Positions 8,783 to 20,474 are shown, numbered from the stretch's first letter. The stretch is DNA of 64,000 nt from Candidatus Omnitrophota bacterium (GCA_003598175.1 QZKN01000162.1:1-64000); one strand, 5' to 3'. The notes: generated by a model from the letters alone, not told the origin. Translations and numbers: made by a program.

Positions 8783-11700
8783 ATGAACGACAAATCGCCC
8801 CTGTACCAAACCATTCATACATTTTCCTCAACCGCCGAGTTCTCACGCGTTTTGAACTTGATCCATCAATCCGGCGTTGCTCCGACCTGTGGCCAGATGA
8901 TTGGCTCGTCCAAAGCGCTGTTCATCGCCGAACTTGCCCAAAAAATAAACCGTCCACTGGTGGTTGTAACGCCCGAGCAGAGCGACGCCTATTTGTTATT
9001 GGATGATTTACTGTTCTTTTTGCAGGGAAAAGAAACCGCCATTCCGGTTTTCGTTTTCCCTCATCTTGAAATCCTGCCTTACGAATCGCATGCGCCGGAA
9101 TTGACAATTCGCATGGAACGACTGGCGCCGATCCAACATTTCATGGAACATGCGGATAGCGCGCCAAATGCCTTTATCGTCGTGATCCCGATCGCCGCCA
9201 TCCTGAAGCGTCTTCCTCCGTTGCAAATGTACGAGCGCAACTCTCTCCGTTTTCAAACCGGCATGGAAATCAACCGTGAAACCGTCAGCCAATGGCTGGT
9301 AACGCAGGGATACGAATTCCGCGATTTGATTGCTCAGCGCGGCGATTTCTCCGTACGCGGCGATATCATCGATATCTATTCGTTTTCCCATCCCGACCCG
9401 CTCCGCGTCGAATTTTGGGGCGATGAAGTCGAATCCATACGCCTGTTCGACGTATCCACCCAACGCTCCAAAGACACGATTCGGCAGGCGTTCGTTTACC
9501 CCAGCAACGAAGATCCTTTGATTTCCGATGCGCTGACGTTGAATCAACCTTTGCGCAGCCTGCCCGCCCTTTTCGGCGACGACACACCCACGATTTTCAT
9601 CGAACAGGAGTTGATTGAAAAACAAGGCGTCGAATTTTATCGTCTCGCCGACAAACGGTATCGCGAAACTCTCGCCGGAAACGCCGACGATCTTGAAGTG
9701 CATTTGGGCGAAGCAGATTTTCATAAACGCCAGCAAATTCTATTGGCGCCGCCGGAAACTCTCTATTTTTCCTATAACGATTTTCTGGATGAAATGGATT
9801 CCCGCGCGACCGTGATTCTCACGGAATTCACCCTCGAACCTCAGGAAAATCACGTCAATTTCGGTTTCGGCGCGCCGCAAATATTCGGCGAAGACAAAAA
9901 CGAGCGTATCCAGGCCCTTATCCGTTCGTGCCTCGCGGGAGAACAAGTCCATATCGTCTGCGACAACACCGGCCAACAGGGCCGCATGGACGAAATCCTC
10001 GACGATCAGCGAAAAAAAATGGAAATCCCGCCGGACTCCCCCTTTCCGCAAACGTTGGTCGGCGATATCCATCGCGGATTTTTTATTCATGGCCAAAAAT
10101 TGCTACTTTGCACGGATCGAGAAATTTTCGGGCGGTATCGCCGATTTCGCACGCCGCTTCGCGAAGGAATCGCCCTGCCCATGATCGAACTGGTCGATTT
10201 GAAGCCGGGCGATTACGTCGTGCACATCGATCACGGCATCGGCCGCTTCGTCGCTCTGCGCCGCATGGAACACGACGGCAAGGAAGGTGAATTTCTGGAA
10301 ATCCATTACGCCGACAACGGTGTGTTATACGTCCCCATCGAGCAGGTGGACCGCGTGGGTCGCTATATCGGCGGCAATGATGTGGTTCCGACATTGTCCA
10401 AACTAGGCACAAAGAATTGGGATCGATGCAAGACCCGCGCCAAACAAGCCATCGAGGACATGGCTGAGGAACTGCTCGAACTATACGCTACCCGCTCGAT
10501 CCGCAAAGGCCACGCCTATGCGAAGGACACAACCTGGCAGCACGAATTCGAGGCGTCCTTCCTGTATGAAGAAACCGCCGATCAATGGCGTGCGATTGAA
10601 GAAGTCAAGCGGGATATGGAAGATCCACAGCCGATGGACCGCCTCATTTGTGGAGACGTCGGTTTCGGAAAAACGGAAGTGGCCATTCGCGCCGCCTTTA
10701 AATCCGCCATGGACGGCAAACAGGTCGCCATTTTGGCGCCGACCACGATCCTCTGTGAACAACACTATAACACCTTTCGCGAACGGCTGGCGGAGTATCC
10801 CGTTCAAATCGAAATGCTTTCCCGTTTTCGCAGCCCCGGAGAATTGAAACAAGGAATCCAACGGATACAAAACGGAGACATCGACATCGCCATCGGCACC
10901 CATCGGCTCCTGTCGAAAGACGTTCAATTCCACGATCTCGGCCTGGTTATCATCGATGAAGAGCAGCGATTCGGCGTCAAACATAAAGAACGTCTGCGCC
11001 AAATGCGGCAATTGGTGGATACGCTCACTCTCTCCGCCACTCCCATCCCCCGTACTCTTTATATGTCGCTGTCCGGCATACGCAACATGAGTTTGATCAG
11101 CACTCCCCCCAAAAACCGGCTTCCCATCGAAACCTATGTCATGGAATGGTCCACCGAAGCCATCGAAAACGCCATCCTGCGTGAACTGTATCGCGACGGG
11201 CAGGTATACATCGTACACAATCGCGTCGAATCCATTCTCCAGATCGCCAATTATATCCAGGATCTCGTTCCCAACGCGCGCGTTTGCGTCGGACACGGGC
11301 AAATGTCCGAACACGAGTTGGAAAAAGTCATGATGAACTTTATTCGCCATGAATACGACATTCTCGTGGCGACCACCATCATCGAAAACGGGCTGGATAT
11401 TCCCAACGTCAACACCATCATCATCAATCACGCCGATCACTTCGGCCTTTCTCAGCTGTATCAGCTGCGTGGACGCGTCGGACGCGACCGCCACCGCGCC
11501 TACTGCTATCTGTTGGTTCCCAGCAAAAAAGCATTGTCCTCCATCGCTCGCCGGCGTTTATTGGCATTGCAGGAACACAACCAGCTGGGCGCCGGTTTTC
11601 ATTTGGCCATGCGCGATATGGAAATACGCGGGATCGGCAATATTCTCGGTCGCCAGCAACACGGCCATATCGCAGCCATCGGCTTCGACCTGTACAGCAA

Positions 11701-12304
11701 ATTGCTGTCCGAAACGGTCAATACGATGAAAGGGAAGAAAGGCTATGTACAGCAATGGGAAACCACGCTCGAAATCACGCCGAAAGGCGCGATTCCACCC
11801 ACGTATGTGGAAAGCAGCAAGCAACGAATGGCCCTGCACCAACGCATCGCCAAAATCAAAACCGACGAGGAAATCGATCACTTGCGGGAGGAATTACAGG
11901 ATATTTACGGCAAACCACCGCAGCCGGTCGAACGCATGTTGCAAGGATTGCAGATTCGCGTAAAAGCCTATCAAGCGGGAATGGATTTGGTCCATATCGG
12001 TAAAAATCTCGGCTTCCTCAGTTATCACCCGTCGCAGGCGGAACGATTCAATCCGCTGCGCATCCTGCAACTGGATGGGAAGAACGGAATGAAACTTCAC
12101 GTCGAAACAAAAGGCGATCACCTGCTCATCCGCATCGAAGACGTGAAAAAAAGCGGGAAATTGATCGATCAAATTATCCCGCTGATCGATGCGCTTCAGC
12201 AGGAACCGGAAAGCGATCCGGACATGCCGGTTCCTCCCCCACCGCCGGAAATGCCGAAGAAAAAAAAGATTCGCTCAAAAAAACCACTGAGACAGTTTTA
12301 TTGA
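8783..12304 (+). CDS. mfd: Transcription-repair coupling factor Mfd
   Basis: [80 protein letters not shown] and [12 protein letters not shown]. Confidence 0.98.
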   Translation: MNDKSPLYQTIHTFSSTAEFSRVLNLIHQSGVAPTCGQMIGSSKALFIAELAQKINRPLVVVTPEQSDAYLLLDDLLFFLQGKETAIPVFVFPHLEILPYESHAPELTIRMERLAPIQHFMEHADSAPNAFIVVIPIAAILKRLPPLQMYERNSLRFQTGMEINRETVSQWLVTQGYEFRDLIAQRGDFSVRGDIIDIYSFSHPDPLRVEFWGDEVESIRLFDVSTQRSKDTIRQAFVYPSNEDPLISDALTLNQPLRSLPALFGDDTPTIFIEQELIEKQGVEFYRLADKRYRETLAGNADDLEVHLGEADFHKRQQILLAPPETLYFSYNDFLDEMDSRATVILTEFTLEPQENHVNFGFGAPQIFGEDKNERIQALIRSCLAGEQVHIVCDNTGQQGRMDEILDDQRKKMEIPPDSPFPQTLVGDIHRGFFIHGQKLLLCTDREIFGRYRRFRTPLREGIALPMIELVDLKPGDYVVHIDHGIGRFVALRRMEHDGKEGEFLEIHYADNGVLYVPIEQVDRVGRYIGGNDVVPTLSKLGTKNWDRCKTRAKQAIEDMAEELLELYATRSIRKGHAYAKDTTWQHEFEASFLYEETADQWRAIEEVKRDMEDPQPMDRLICGDVGFGKTEVAIRAAFKSAMDGKQVAILAPTTILCEQHYNTFRERLAEYPVQIEMLSRFRSPGELKQGIQRIQNGDIDIAIGTHRLLSKDVQFHDLGLVIIDEEQRFGVKHKERLRQMRQLVDTLTLSATPIPRTLYMSLSGIRNMSLISTPPKNRLPIETYVMEWSTEAIENAILRELYRDGQVYIVHNRVESILQIANYIQDLVPNARVCVGHGQMSEHELEKVMMNFIRHEYDILVATTIIENGLDIPNVNTIIINHADHFGLSQLYQLRGRVGRDRHRAYCYLLVPSKKALSSIARRRLLALQEHNQLGAGFHLAMRDMEIRGIGNILGRQQHGHIAAIGFDLYSKLLSETVNTMKGKKGYVQQWETTLEITPKGAIPPTYVESSKQRMALHQRIAKIKTDEEIDHLREELQDIYGKPPQPVERMLQGLQIRVKAYQAGMDLVHIGKNLGFLSYHPSQAERFNPLRILQLDGKNGMKLHVETKGDHLLIRIEDVKKSGKLIDQIIPLIDALQQEPESDPDMPVPPPPPEMPKKKKIRSKKPLRQFY

Positions 12305-12374
12305 CGCCCACCATATTTTCCTTGTTCTTCCTCCATTTTGGTTGTAAACTTTTATAACAATCAGTAGTTTACGC

Positions 12375-13466
12375 ATGATCTTTTTGGCTTTGAGGTGCGA
12401 TTCGTTGACTGTGACCGGCAATACCAGGCCAACTTTATATAAACCATCCTCGACCGATGAATTCGTTTTGCCCCAGGACGGGGATATTTTGGAATATATC
12501 ACTCTTGATCCGGCCTTTCTTCTTGCGGATAAGGTATGCGGATTTCCAATTTATCTTTATCATCCCGGACGCGACCGATTTGTGCTATTCAAGTCGGACG
12601 GAACGAAAATCAGCCAGGATACGCTTGAAATTCTCAGTAAAGGCGGCCGTCGCCCCGTTTTTGTTCCGCGCGCGAATTCGTATGAGCTGAATCATTATCT
12701 CTCCGAAAACCTGACAAAAATCGTCGAAGATCCGAACGTCCAAGTGGAGGAAAAAACGCAGAAATTCCATACCATGGCGCAGATGGTCATGAAAAGTCTG
12801 TTCGAATCGCCGCCGGATATGGATTCGTTTCTGGTCACTTCCAAAAATGTGAGCGATTCCATCGCCATGCTTCTCACCACCGAACCCCAGGCGATTCTGC
12901 TTCTCAACAATTTGCGCTCGTACGATTATTACACCTACAGCCACAGCATGAACGTCTGCGTGCTCAGCGTCGGCCTGTTCCAGGAAATTCAAAAAAAATG
13001 CACGCCGGATCACGTGCGGGATTTAAGTCGCGGCGTACTGTTGCACGACATCGGCAAATGCGACATTCCGACGGAATTGACCAATAAGCGCGGTCCTCTT
13101 TCCGAAGCCGAATGGGAAATCATGCGATCCCACACGACCAAAGGTTTCCAACGTTTGATGGATGACAGCGAAATGACCGACGATACCCGTTACGTGGCGC
13201 TCTACCACCACGAAGCCGTGGACGGCTCCGGCTATCCGACGGGCAAAAAGAACGACCAACTTCCTCTCACCTCCCGCATCTGCAAAGTTGTCGACGTCTA
13301 CGACGCCCTGACCTCGAAACGATCCTACAAAGATGGGATGACGCCTTTCGAAGCTCTGCAAATCATGACCAAGGAAATGAAGTCCAAACTGGATCAGGAT
13401 ATTCTCAAGGAATTCGTTCTTTTCCTGCAAAAAATGGGAAAACTTCGCGTCCGTCGCGCCGGCTGA
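12375..13466 (+). CDS. HD-GYP domain phosphodiesterase-like protein
   Basis: HSMNVCVLSVGLFQEI, LLHDIGKCDIP, YHHEAVDGSGYPTG, SRICKVVDVYDALTSKRSYKDGMTPFEAL. Exact start uncertain. Confidence 0.9.
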   Translation: MIFLALRCDSLTVTGNTRPTLYKPSSTDEFVLPQDGDILEYITLDPAFLLADKVCGFPIYLYHPGRDRFVLFKSDGTKISQDTLEILSKGGRRPVFVPRANSYELNHYLSENLTKIVEDPNVQVEEKTQKFHTMAQMVMKSLFESPPDMDSFLVTSKNVSDSIAMLLTTEPQAILLLNNLRSYDYYTYSHSMNVCVLSVGLFQEIQKKCTPDHVRDLSRGVLLHDIGKCDIPTELTNKRGPLSEAEWEIMRSHTTKGFQRLMDDSEMTDDTRYVALYHHEAVDGSGYPTGKKNDQLPLTSRICKVVDVYDALTSKRSYKDGMTPFEALQIMTKEMKSKLDQDILKEFVLFLQKMGKLRVRRAG

Positions 13467-13512
13467 TTTTGACGAAAAACTTCAACCTGTCTATAATGAA
13501 GAGTAAATCGAG

Positions 13513-14202
13513 GTGAATCGAATGAATCCGATAACCATGATTCCCAGTTGGTGTGAAATCGATTACCCGGAAACGGACGGAAAACCGATGGGGGAAACGG
13601 ACATCCATGTTCAGGAACTTCTTGATGTGCTCGCCACACTGAAAGATTATTTCCGTAATGATGCGGATATCTACGTCGCGGGAAACATCATGTTTTATTA
13701 TGAAGAGGGAAATCCCCATGCGGTGATCTCACCCGATCTCTTCGTGGTCAAGGGAATTCAAAAACAATTCCGAAGAATATATAAATTGTGGGAAGAAAGG
13801 ATTCCCCCGTGTTTCGTATTGGAAATCACATCTCGTTCGACTCGCTTGGAAGATGTGGGAACCAAGCGAGCTCTCTACGCGATGTTAGGCGTCAGCGAAT
13901 ATTTTCTGTTCGATCCTTCACAAGAATATCTTATTCCACCATTGCAGGGTTATAGATTGGCGCAAAATGAATTTCTTCGTCTGGAAATGGACGATGAAGA
14001 TTCGATTGCCAGTCGAGAACTGCAACTGCGGCTGTGTATTGATCATAATCGTTTACGATTGATTGATCGGAAAACAGGAGAAAAATTATTGCGCACAGAG
14101 GAAATCGCCGAGGCGCTCCGACGAGAAATCAGCGCTCGTCAAATTGCGGAAGCGGAATTGATGAACCTCAAAACCGAGTTAAAACGGCTGCGTGGCCAAT
14201 AA
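13513..14202 (+). CDS. Uma2 family (DUF820) endonuclease-like protein with C-terminal coiled coil
   Basis: ISPDLFVVKGI...PPCFVLEITSRSTRLEDVGTKRALYAMLGVSEYFLFDP. Confidence 0.88.
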   Translation: MNRMNPITMIPSWCEIDYPETDGKPMGETDIHVQELLDVLATLKDYFRNDADIYVAGNIMFYYEEGNPHAVISPDLFVVKGIQKQFRRIYKLWEERIPPCFVLEITSRSTRLEDVGTKRALYAMLGVSEYFLFDPSQEYLIPPLQGYRLAQNEFLRLEMDDEDSIASRELQLRLCIDHNRLRLIDRKTGEKLLRTEEIAEALRREISARQIAEAELMNLKTELKRLRGQ

Positions 14203-14210
14203 AAAAGAGA

Positions 14211-14232
14211 GGGACACAATAACCTGTGTCCC
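14211..14232. terminator. Bidirectional intrinsic terminator between Uma2 gene and rplL
   Basis: GGGACACA-ataacc-TGTGTCCC perfect stem; poly-A upstream on + gives a T-run on -. Confidence 0.8.
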
Positions 14233-14267
14233 TTGATTCTTTCCGCGTATAAAAAGAAATACACGAA

Positions 14268-14657
14268 TTATTTTATTTCAACCGATGCGCCGACTTCTTC
14301 GAGTTTCCCTTTGATCGATTCGGCTTCTTCCTTGCTGACGCTTTCCTTCACCGGTTTGGGCGCGTTATCCACCAATTCCTTCGCTTCTTTCAATCCCAGG
14401 CTGGTCAGTTCGCGCACGACTTTGATCACCTTGATTTTCTGGGAACCGGCGCTGGCCAGAATTACGTCGAATTCGGTCTTTTCCTCGACCGCGGCGGCTC
14501 CACCACCCGCATCGCCGGCAGCCATAATCATACCCGCCATCGGCATCGCGGCGGTCACGCCGAATTTCTCTTCAAACGCATCCGCGAGTTCTTTCGCTTC
14601 CAACAACGTCAAACTGCCGACTGCTTCCAGTATTTGCTCGATTTTTTCACTAGCCAT
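14268..14657 (-). CDS. rplL: 50S ribosomal protein L7/L12
   Basis: [47 protein letters not shown]...[20 protein letters not shown]. Confidence 0.97.
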   Translation of the reverse strand: MASEKIEQILEAVGSLTLLEAKELADAFEEKFGVTAAMPMAGMIMAAGDAGGGAAAVEEKTEFDVILASAGSQKIKVIKVVRELTSLGLKEAKELVDNAPKPVKESVSKEEAESIKGKLEEVGASVEIK

Positions 14658-14754
14658 TTTCTTACTCCTGTTTTGATTTGTTTTTCCATTTATGAAGAAT
14701 TCATTGGATTTCCAACGTCAATTCTCTTACGATTCACAATCACGAATCGGCGTG

Positions 14755-15285
14755 TCATGCCGCTTCTTCCAATTTGTCCGCATACGCCTTCATGAGGCCG
14801 TGTAATTTTTGATGCATGCCTTTCAAGCAACCCAAAATATTACTGGCCGGGGCTTTGATCCCGCCCAAAATTTTTGCATAGAGCTGCTCTTTTGAAGGAA
14901 TTTTCGACAGAATATCAACCTGAGCGGCATCCAAATATGCCTCATTCACGACGCCCGCTTTGATTTTGACCGGTTCGTGCGTCTTGGCGAATTCAACGAG
15001 TTTTTTCGCTGGGGCAACAGGATCGTCTCCCGCAAAAATGACCGCACTCGGGCCAAATAACACCTCTTGAATTTTTGCATAGGGTTTATCCTTGACAATC
15101 CGCTTCATCATGCGGTTTTTGACCACCCGCATGGTTCCTCCCGCACTGCGAATATTGTTTCTCAGTTCGGTCACCTGTTCCACGGTCAGGCCGCGATAAT
15201 CGAAAATGAGCATCCCCGAGGATTTTTCCAGCAACGCGTTATATTCTTCGACGAGTTTCTCTTTATCGGTGCGTTTCAACGACAT
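14755..15285 (-). CDS. rplJ: 50S ribosomal protein L10
   Basis: DYRGLTVEQVTELRNNIRSAGGTMRVVKNRMMKRI...GPSAVIFAGDDPVAPAKKLVEFAK. Confidence 0.95.
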   Translation of the reverse strand: MSLKRTDKEKLVEEYNALLEKSSGMLIFDYRGLTVEQVTELRNNIRSAGGTMRVVKNRMMKRIVKDKPYAKIQEVLFGPSAVIFAGDDPVAPAKKLVEFAKTHEPVKIKAGVVNEAYLDAAQVDILSKIPSKEQLYAKILGGIKAPASNILGCLKGMHQKLHGLMKAYADKLEEAA

Positions 15286-15348
15286 TCCGATTCACCTCCT
15301 TTTTTAGAAAAAACATCATTCATTCTATTTTTTTTATTCATTTTAGAT

Positions 15349-16023
15349 TCACGCTCCCATCGGCAAATTTTCAGGAACGTATTGAATCAACCATCCCTCC
15401 TGAAATCCTTTTTCTTTTTCTTTGAGCAAGAGATAACGAATGCGCCATCGGCCGTTCTCATGGCGCGCTTGATAGATCGATTCATGAGGAACATCCATTT
15501 TTATGGTTTCGTCGGGCGTAATTCCGGCCAACAACGATAATACGAGCCGATTAATGGCAAAATGAGCGATAATCAACAACGGCTCCCCGTCCGGGTGTGA
15601 TTCGATTCGTCGCACGACCTCTTTTGCACGCGGCACGGCGTCGCGATTGGCTTCTCCGCCGGGTGGACGGTAATTCCATTTGTCGGCTTGGCGAGCGCGC
15701 CATTGGCCGGGAAATTTTTCATCCAATTCCGGTAGGGTATTTCCTTCGAAATCGCCGAAAGACACTTCTTTCAGCGATTCCGTCGTCTCCAACGAAATCC
15801 CCAGCTCCCTGCGGTAGATTTCAGCGGTTTGCCGCGCGCGTCCGAGAGGACTGACGTAAGCCGCACGAATCCCCGGATTGAGAGACCGAAGCGCCTTCGC
15901 CACATCCATCGCTTGTTGTTGTCCCCGTTCCGACAAAGGAGAATCGATCCATCCCTGCAACCGCTTGTCGCGGTTGAACAATGTTTCTCCATGCCGGACA
16001 AAATAAACGGTTTTCGAACTCAT
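15349..16023 (-). CDS. Histidine phosphatase family protein (phosphoglycerate mutase-like)
   Basis: VYFVRHGETLFNRDKRLQGWIDSPLSERGQQQA; YVSPLGRARQTAEI; IAHFAINRLVLSLL. Start MSSKTVYF at 16023. Confidence 0.92.
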   Translation of the reverse strand: MSSKTVYFVRHGETLFNRDKRLQGWIDSPLSERGQQQAMDVAKALRSLNPGIRAAYVSPLGRARQTAEIYRRELGISLETTESLKEVSFGDFEGNTLPELDEKFPGQWRARQADKWNYRPPGGEANRDAVPRAKEVVRRIESHPDGEPLLIIAHFAINRLVLSLLAGITPDETIKMDVPHESIYQARHENGRWRIRYLLLKEKEKGFQEGWLIQYVPENLPMGA

Positions 16024-16047
16024 GGAACAACCTAACCAACCAAAAAT

Positions 16048-16078
16048 AAAAAAGCCCGATCCTGACGAGATCGAGCCC
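16048..16078 (-). terminator. Intrinsic terminator 25 nt upstream of the phosphatase start (attenuator-like)
   Basis: Minus strand GGGCTCGATC-TCGTCAG-GATCGGGCTTTTTTATTTTTG. Confidence 0.7.
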
Positions 16079-16303
16079 TTGCATGGCAAATAGAGACACA
16101 CGAACGAAAAATCCATTCGTCCGGTGGTTAAATCTATCCATTTGCGGCATCAATCTCGGCAGGACATTTAACCACGAAGGGAACCTGCTGTCTTCAATCG
16201 ATACGAATTCGTTTTTCCTATCGCCGGCATTTTGCCGGCAATGGTTTTTTCCCTTTCGATGTTTGATCCTTACATTTCCAGCGCTGGTGATTCTTTTCAC
16301 AAA

Positions 16304-17014
16304 TCAAGCCGCACGAGACACATCGCGCAACTCGTTGATATCCAATCGCACGCTCGGCCCCATCGTCGAGGCGAGATAAATGCTCTTCATATAGGTTCCT
16401 TTGGCGGCTGTCGGTTTGGCTCGGATCAATGCGCCGATTACCGTTTTCACGTTATCCGCCAGCTGCTCGGGAGAAAAAGACGCCTTGCCGACGGGAACGT
16501 GAATGCCGCCCGCTTTATCGGCGCGATATTCGATTTTTCCGGCCTTGAATTCCTTCACCGTTTTCCCGATATCGTTGGTAACGGTTCCGGTTTTCGGATT
16601 GGGCATCAACCCGCGAGGGCCGAGAACGCGCCCCAATTTCCCGACGTGCTTCATCATATCCGGCGCGGCAATCGCAACGTCGAAATCGACGAAACCATCA
16701 CTGATTTTCTTGGCCAGTTCTTCACTGCCGACAAAGTCCGCGCCGGCTTCCGTGGCTTCGTTGGCCAGATCCCCTTCGGCAAAGACCAACACACGCACGG
16801 ACTTTCCGGTCCCATGAGGAAGAGAAACCGTTCCTCGAACCTGTTGGTCCGCTTTTTTCGTATCAATGCCGAGATTGGCGATCAATTCAACCGTTTCGTC
16901 GAATTTGGCTGTCGCCTTATTCTTGACCATCGTCAATGCTTCCAGCAGAGGATAATTCTTTTGCTGTTCGATATCCTCGACAAGACTTCGATATCGTTTG
17001 CCTCGTTTCACCAT
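16304..17014 (-). CDS. rplA: 50S ribosomal protein L1
   Basis: [65 protein letters not shown]; start overlaps the rplK stop (TGATG). Confidence 0.97.
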   Translation of the reverse strand: MVKRGKRYRSLVEDIEQQKNYPLLEALTMVKNKATAKFDETVELIANLGIDTKKADQQVRGTVSLPHGTGKSVRVLVFAEGDLANEATEAGADFVGSEELAKKISDGFVDFDVAIAAPDMMKHVGKLGRVLGPRGLMPNPKTGTVTNDIGKTVKEFKAGKIEYRADKAGGIHVPVGKASFSPEQLADNVKTVIGALIRAKPTAAKGTYMKSIYLASTMGPSVRLDINELRDVSRAA

Positions 17015-17442
17015 CAGTCCATCACCTCGATTCCCATAGAACGCGCGGTTCCCGCAATCATGCTGGCCGCTTTTTCGACGGAGAAGGCATTGAGATCTTT
17101 CATCTTCAGCTCCGCGATCTCTCTGACCTGCTCCTGCGTGATTTTTCCCACTTTATCCCGATTCGGCACTCCCGATCCTTTTGCCAATTTGGCCGCTTTT
17201 TTGATCAAGATCGCGGCGGGGGGAGTTTTGGTAATGAACGTAAAGGAACGATCCTGATAGATGGTAATGACGACGGGAATAATCATCCCCATCTGATCTT
17301 TCGTGCGATCGTTGAACTGTTTGCAAAAATCCATAATGTTAATCCCGTGCTGGCCCAATGCAGGTCCGACGGGCGGCGCCGGATTGGCCTGCCCGGCCGG
17401 GCATTGGAGTTTCACTTGCGCCAGAACTCTTTTCGGTGGCAT
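17014..17442 (-). CDS. rplK: 50S ribosomal protein L11
   Basis: [36 protein letters not shown]; start MPPKRV at 17442. Confidence 0.97.
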   Translation of the reverse strand: MPPKRVLAQVKLQCPAGQANPAPPVGPALGQHGINIMDFCKQFNDRTKDQMGMIIPVVITIYQDRSFTFITKTPPAAILIKKAAKLAKGSGVPNRDKVGKITQEQVREIAELKMKDLNAFSVEKAASMIAGTARSMGIEVMD

Positions 17443-17485
17443 CCTAATTTCTCCTTTATAATTTCCGCAGGAACGGACTGAGCCG

Positions 17486-18016
17486 TTACAGTTTTTCCAC
17501 TTGTAAAAAATCAAGTTCAACCGGGGTGGAACGTCCGAGAATATCCACCATCACTTTCAAGCGCCCGCGTTCCTCGTTGATCTCGGCCACATAACCCGAA
17601 AAATTGAAGAAGGGCCCTTCTATGACGCGAACCGTGTCTCCGATTTCGAAAACAACCTTCGGGCGAGGCTTGTCTTCCGTTTCCGACATATGCGCCATGA
17701 TTTTTTCCACTTCTTCATCCGAAAGTGGTATCGGCGTTCTGCCGGGTCCGACGAATCCCGTCACTCCAGGCGTATTTTTTATCAACGCCCACGTGTCGTC
17801 ATCAAAATCCATCTCGATAATGATATAACACGGGAAAATTTTCTGGGTGGAAATCGAACGTTTCCCGTCACGAATTTCCACCACCTCTTCCGTAGGGATC
17901 AATATACGCGCAATTCTCTCGCTCAAGCCTTCCGCTTTCACAGTCGACTCGATGTTCTCTTTCACCTTGTTTTCAAAACCAGCGTACGTATGAACCACGT
18001 ACCATTTCATAGTCAT
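17486..18016 (-). CDS. nusG: Transcription termination/antitermination protein NusG
   Basis: [73 protein letters not shown]. Confidence 0.97.
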   Translation of the reverse strand: MTMKWYVVHTYAGFENKVKENIESTVKAEGLSERIARILIPTEEVVEIRDGKRSISTQKIFPCYIIIEMDFDDDTWALIKNTPGVTGFVGPGRTPIPLSDEEVEKIMAHMSETEDKPRPKVVFEIGDTVRVIEGPFFNFSGYVAEINEERGRLKVMVDILGRSTPVELDFLQVEKL

Positions 18017-18131
18017 GGAGCTCCACCACCGATCAATTACCGTTTCTGATTGATTCGGCTAACGCGAGCGCTGGCCGGAATTCACGATCGCAAGGATCCA
18101 TAAAGCGTTACTGTATGACTTCACCTTGATT

Positions 18132-18377
18132 TCAATAGAATTGAAAAAACCAAGTGCGAACGAACTTCATGATGACGTCCCACAAGCCGCTGTAGGCGGC
18201 GAAAATCGCCACCGTGATTAAAACAACAATCGTGGAATTGTACACTTCATCCTTTGACGGCCACGTCACCGTATCCAGCTCCGCCAAAACGCCATAGATG
18301 AAATCACCCACTTTCGTCTGCACGAAACGGGTGCCTTTCAGGGATTCAATCACTCGCTTTATCAGGCTTTCACCCAT
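18132..18377 (-). CDS. secE: Preprotein translocase subunit SecE
   Basis: GVLAELDTVTWPSKDEVYNSTIVVLITVAIFAAY; directly upstream of nusG. Confidence 0.92.
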   Translation of the reverse strand: MGESLIKRVIESLKGTRFVQTKVGDFIYGVLAELDTVTWPSKDEVYNSTIVVLITVAIFAAYSGLWDVIMKFVRTWFFQFY

Positions 18378-18461
18378 GACCTAACCTCTCAATTATTCAC
18401 TTACTGGCGCCACTTTGTGGAAACATAAGTTTAATGGTGTATCTGAAAAAGAGGAAAACAC

Positions 18462-18486
18462 AAAAAAATACCCCCATCTTAGGGGT
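18462..18486 (-). terminator. Intrinsic terminator-like hairpin in the 5' leader of the secE operon
   Basis: Minus strand ACCCC-taagatg-GGGGT followed by ATTTTTTTG; no minus-strand gene recognised upstream. Confidence 0.5.
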
Positions 18487-18881
18487 GAAAATATATTATC
18501 CCAATTTTCACAGGATGTCAATGCCTTTCCTTGATTTTTGCGCACACAACGAAATGGAAATAAGATGATGCGCATCCATTTGATTCTTCAGGATTTATGA
18601 CCATAAAACCTATTTTCATTTTTTCACGTTCACTTTTTGATTTCTCATGGGATTGAAACGTTTCTCCATATTCAACCGCTGCTGTATTCCTTGAATTCTT
18701 GTGCACGGGAAATAACATTATTTTTCAATTCGTTTCAAATTTGTATCTTATTTGCGCGCGAAGCGATCATCAACTCAGGAATCGAAGCAACAATATAACG
18801 ATAAGGAAGAAATCAAATCCGTAAAAAACCTTGTAGAAATCCATTTTTTGTAGACCATACATCGATTAAGAGGAATACACC

Positions 18882-20444
18882 ATGAACATGAAGAACCTGC
18901 TTTATCTCGGATGTGTTTTGATCGCATGGTCGAGTGTATGCATCGGCCAAGAACTGCAAAATGATCATCAAATGATCTCCCAAGCGCCGGCGGATCAACA
19001 AACACAAACCGAGATGACCGCGCCTCCGGAGAACGTCGCCTCGACTCATTCGAATGAATCAAGCATATCTCATGGATCCGAAAACGGAGATCACGAAGAG
19101 CACTCGTCCATTGGCGAACATTTGCCATTGTGGTCGACGATCCCGTTTCTCGGCATCTTGCTCTCGATCGCATTTTTCCCTTTGTTCGCTCCTCATTTCT
19201 GGCATCATCATTTTCCCAAAATCTCCGCGTTATGGGCCGCAATCCTCGCCATCCCCTTTCTTGTGATTTACGGAGAAACCGCCGTTCACGAAATTTTACA
19301 CATTTATATCCTCGATTACATTCCTTTTATTATTCTGCTATGGGCATTATACACCATATCCGGTGGAATCCTCCTTCGTGGAACGCTGGTGGGAACGCCG
19401 GCGGTGAACACAGGCATGCTTCTGGTGGGAACCATACTGGCGTCATGGATGGGAACCACCGGCGCGGCCATGTTATTGATTCGCCCCTTTCTGCGTGCCA
19501 ACAAGTTTCGAAAAAACACAACGTTCATGGTATGTTTTTTCATTTTTCTGGTGGCCAATATCGGCGGCTCCTTGACGCCGTTGGGAGATCCGCCTCTTTT
19601 TCTGGGATTTCTGCATGGCGTCCCCTTCTTCTGGACCTTTGCACTCCTGCCCCATATGGTCGTATGCACGGTCATCCTATTGATCGTTTATTATGTAATG
19701 GACATGTATATGTACAAAAAGGAAGGAGTGCATCCGCCAACGGGCGAAAAAGAGCCGCTCAAATTGGAAGGCGCATATAATTTCCTGTTCCTGGGCGGCG
19801 TCGTCGGCGCTGTTTTGATGAGCGGTCTGGTCGACATGGGTTCCATGTCGATTCTGGGCGTGCACAGAACCATACAGGATAGCCTGCGGGACGGCTTATT
19901 GGTCGTGATGGGCATTTTTTCGTTACTGTGCACACCTAAAAAATTAAGAAGCGACAATGAATTCACCTGGTTCCCGATCAAGGAAGTGGCCTATCTATTT
20001 GCCGGAATTTTTATGACCATGATCCCATGCCTGGCCATTTTGAAGGCCGGCGAAAAAGGAGCGGCGGCCTTTTTACTTCTGGCCGTACAGCAGCCGGTTC
20101 ATTATTTCTGGATCACGGGAATCCTTTCCAGTTTCCTGGACAACGCGCCGACGTATCTCACGTTCTTCAGCAGCGCACTCGGTAAATTCTATGCCGGCAT
20201 CCCCGAAGCGGAAGCGGTTCCCAGTCTGCTCGCGGAAAATCCCCTATTCCTGGAGGCCATATCCGCCGGCGCCGTGTTTTTCGGCGCGATGACATATATA
20301 GGTAATGCGCCGAATTTCATGGTTCGTTCCATCGCGGAAGAGGCGGGAACTCCCATGCCGAGTTTCTTCGGTTACATGTTGAAATATTCGTGCACGATTC
20401 TGTTGCCGATATTCTTCATTGTCACGTTTCTTTTCTTTTTATAA
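18882..20444 (+). CDS. NhaD-like sodium:proton antiporter / ion transporter superfamily membrane protein
   Basis: About 12 hydrophobic segments; PFIILLWALYTISGGILLRGTLVGTPAVNTGMLLVGTILASWMGTTGAAMLLIRPFL and IGGSLTPLGDPPLFLGFLHGVPFFWTF. Confidence 0.85.
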   Translation: MNMKNLLYLGCVLIAWSSVCIGQELQNDHQMISQAPADQQTQTEMTAPPENVASTHSNESSISHGSENGDHEEHSSIGEHLPLWSTIPFLGILLSIAFFPLFAPHFWHHHFPKISALWAAILAIPFLVIYGETAVHEILHIYILDYIPFIILLWALYTISGGILLRGTLVGTPAVNTGMLLVGTILASWMGTTGAAMLLIRPFLRANKFRKNTTFMVCFFIFLVANIGGSLTPLGDPPLFLGFLHGVPFFWTFALLPHMVVCTVILLIVYYVMDMYMYKKEGVHPPTGEKEPLKLEGAYNFLFLGGVVGAVLMSGLVDMGSMSILGVHRTIQDSLRDGLLVVMGIFSLLCTPKKLRSDNEFTWFPIKEVAYLFAGIFMTMIPCLAILKAGEKGAAAFLLLAVQQPVHYFWITGILSSFLDNAPTYLTFFSSALGKFYAGIPEAEAVPSLLAENPLFLEAISAGAVFFGAMTYIGNAPNFMVRSIAEEAGTPMPSFFGYMLKYSCTILLPIFFIVTFLFFL

Positions 20445-20474
20445 ATCCAATACGATTTGCCCATCAGAAATCCA

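Noticed and set aside
10481-11494. 337-aa minus-strand ORF antisense to mfd
   Set aside because: Lies entirely opposite a highly conserved Mfd coding region; composition reflects codon mirror effects and no recognisable motif.
16232-17257. 341-aa plus-strand ORF over rplA/rplK
   Set aside because: Antisense to confidently identified ribosomal protein genes.
18518-18718. 66-aa minus-strand ORF upstream of secE
   Set aside because: No recognisable motifs or ribosome-binding site; AT-rich leader region.
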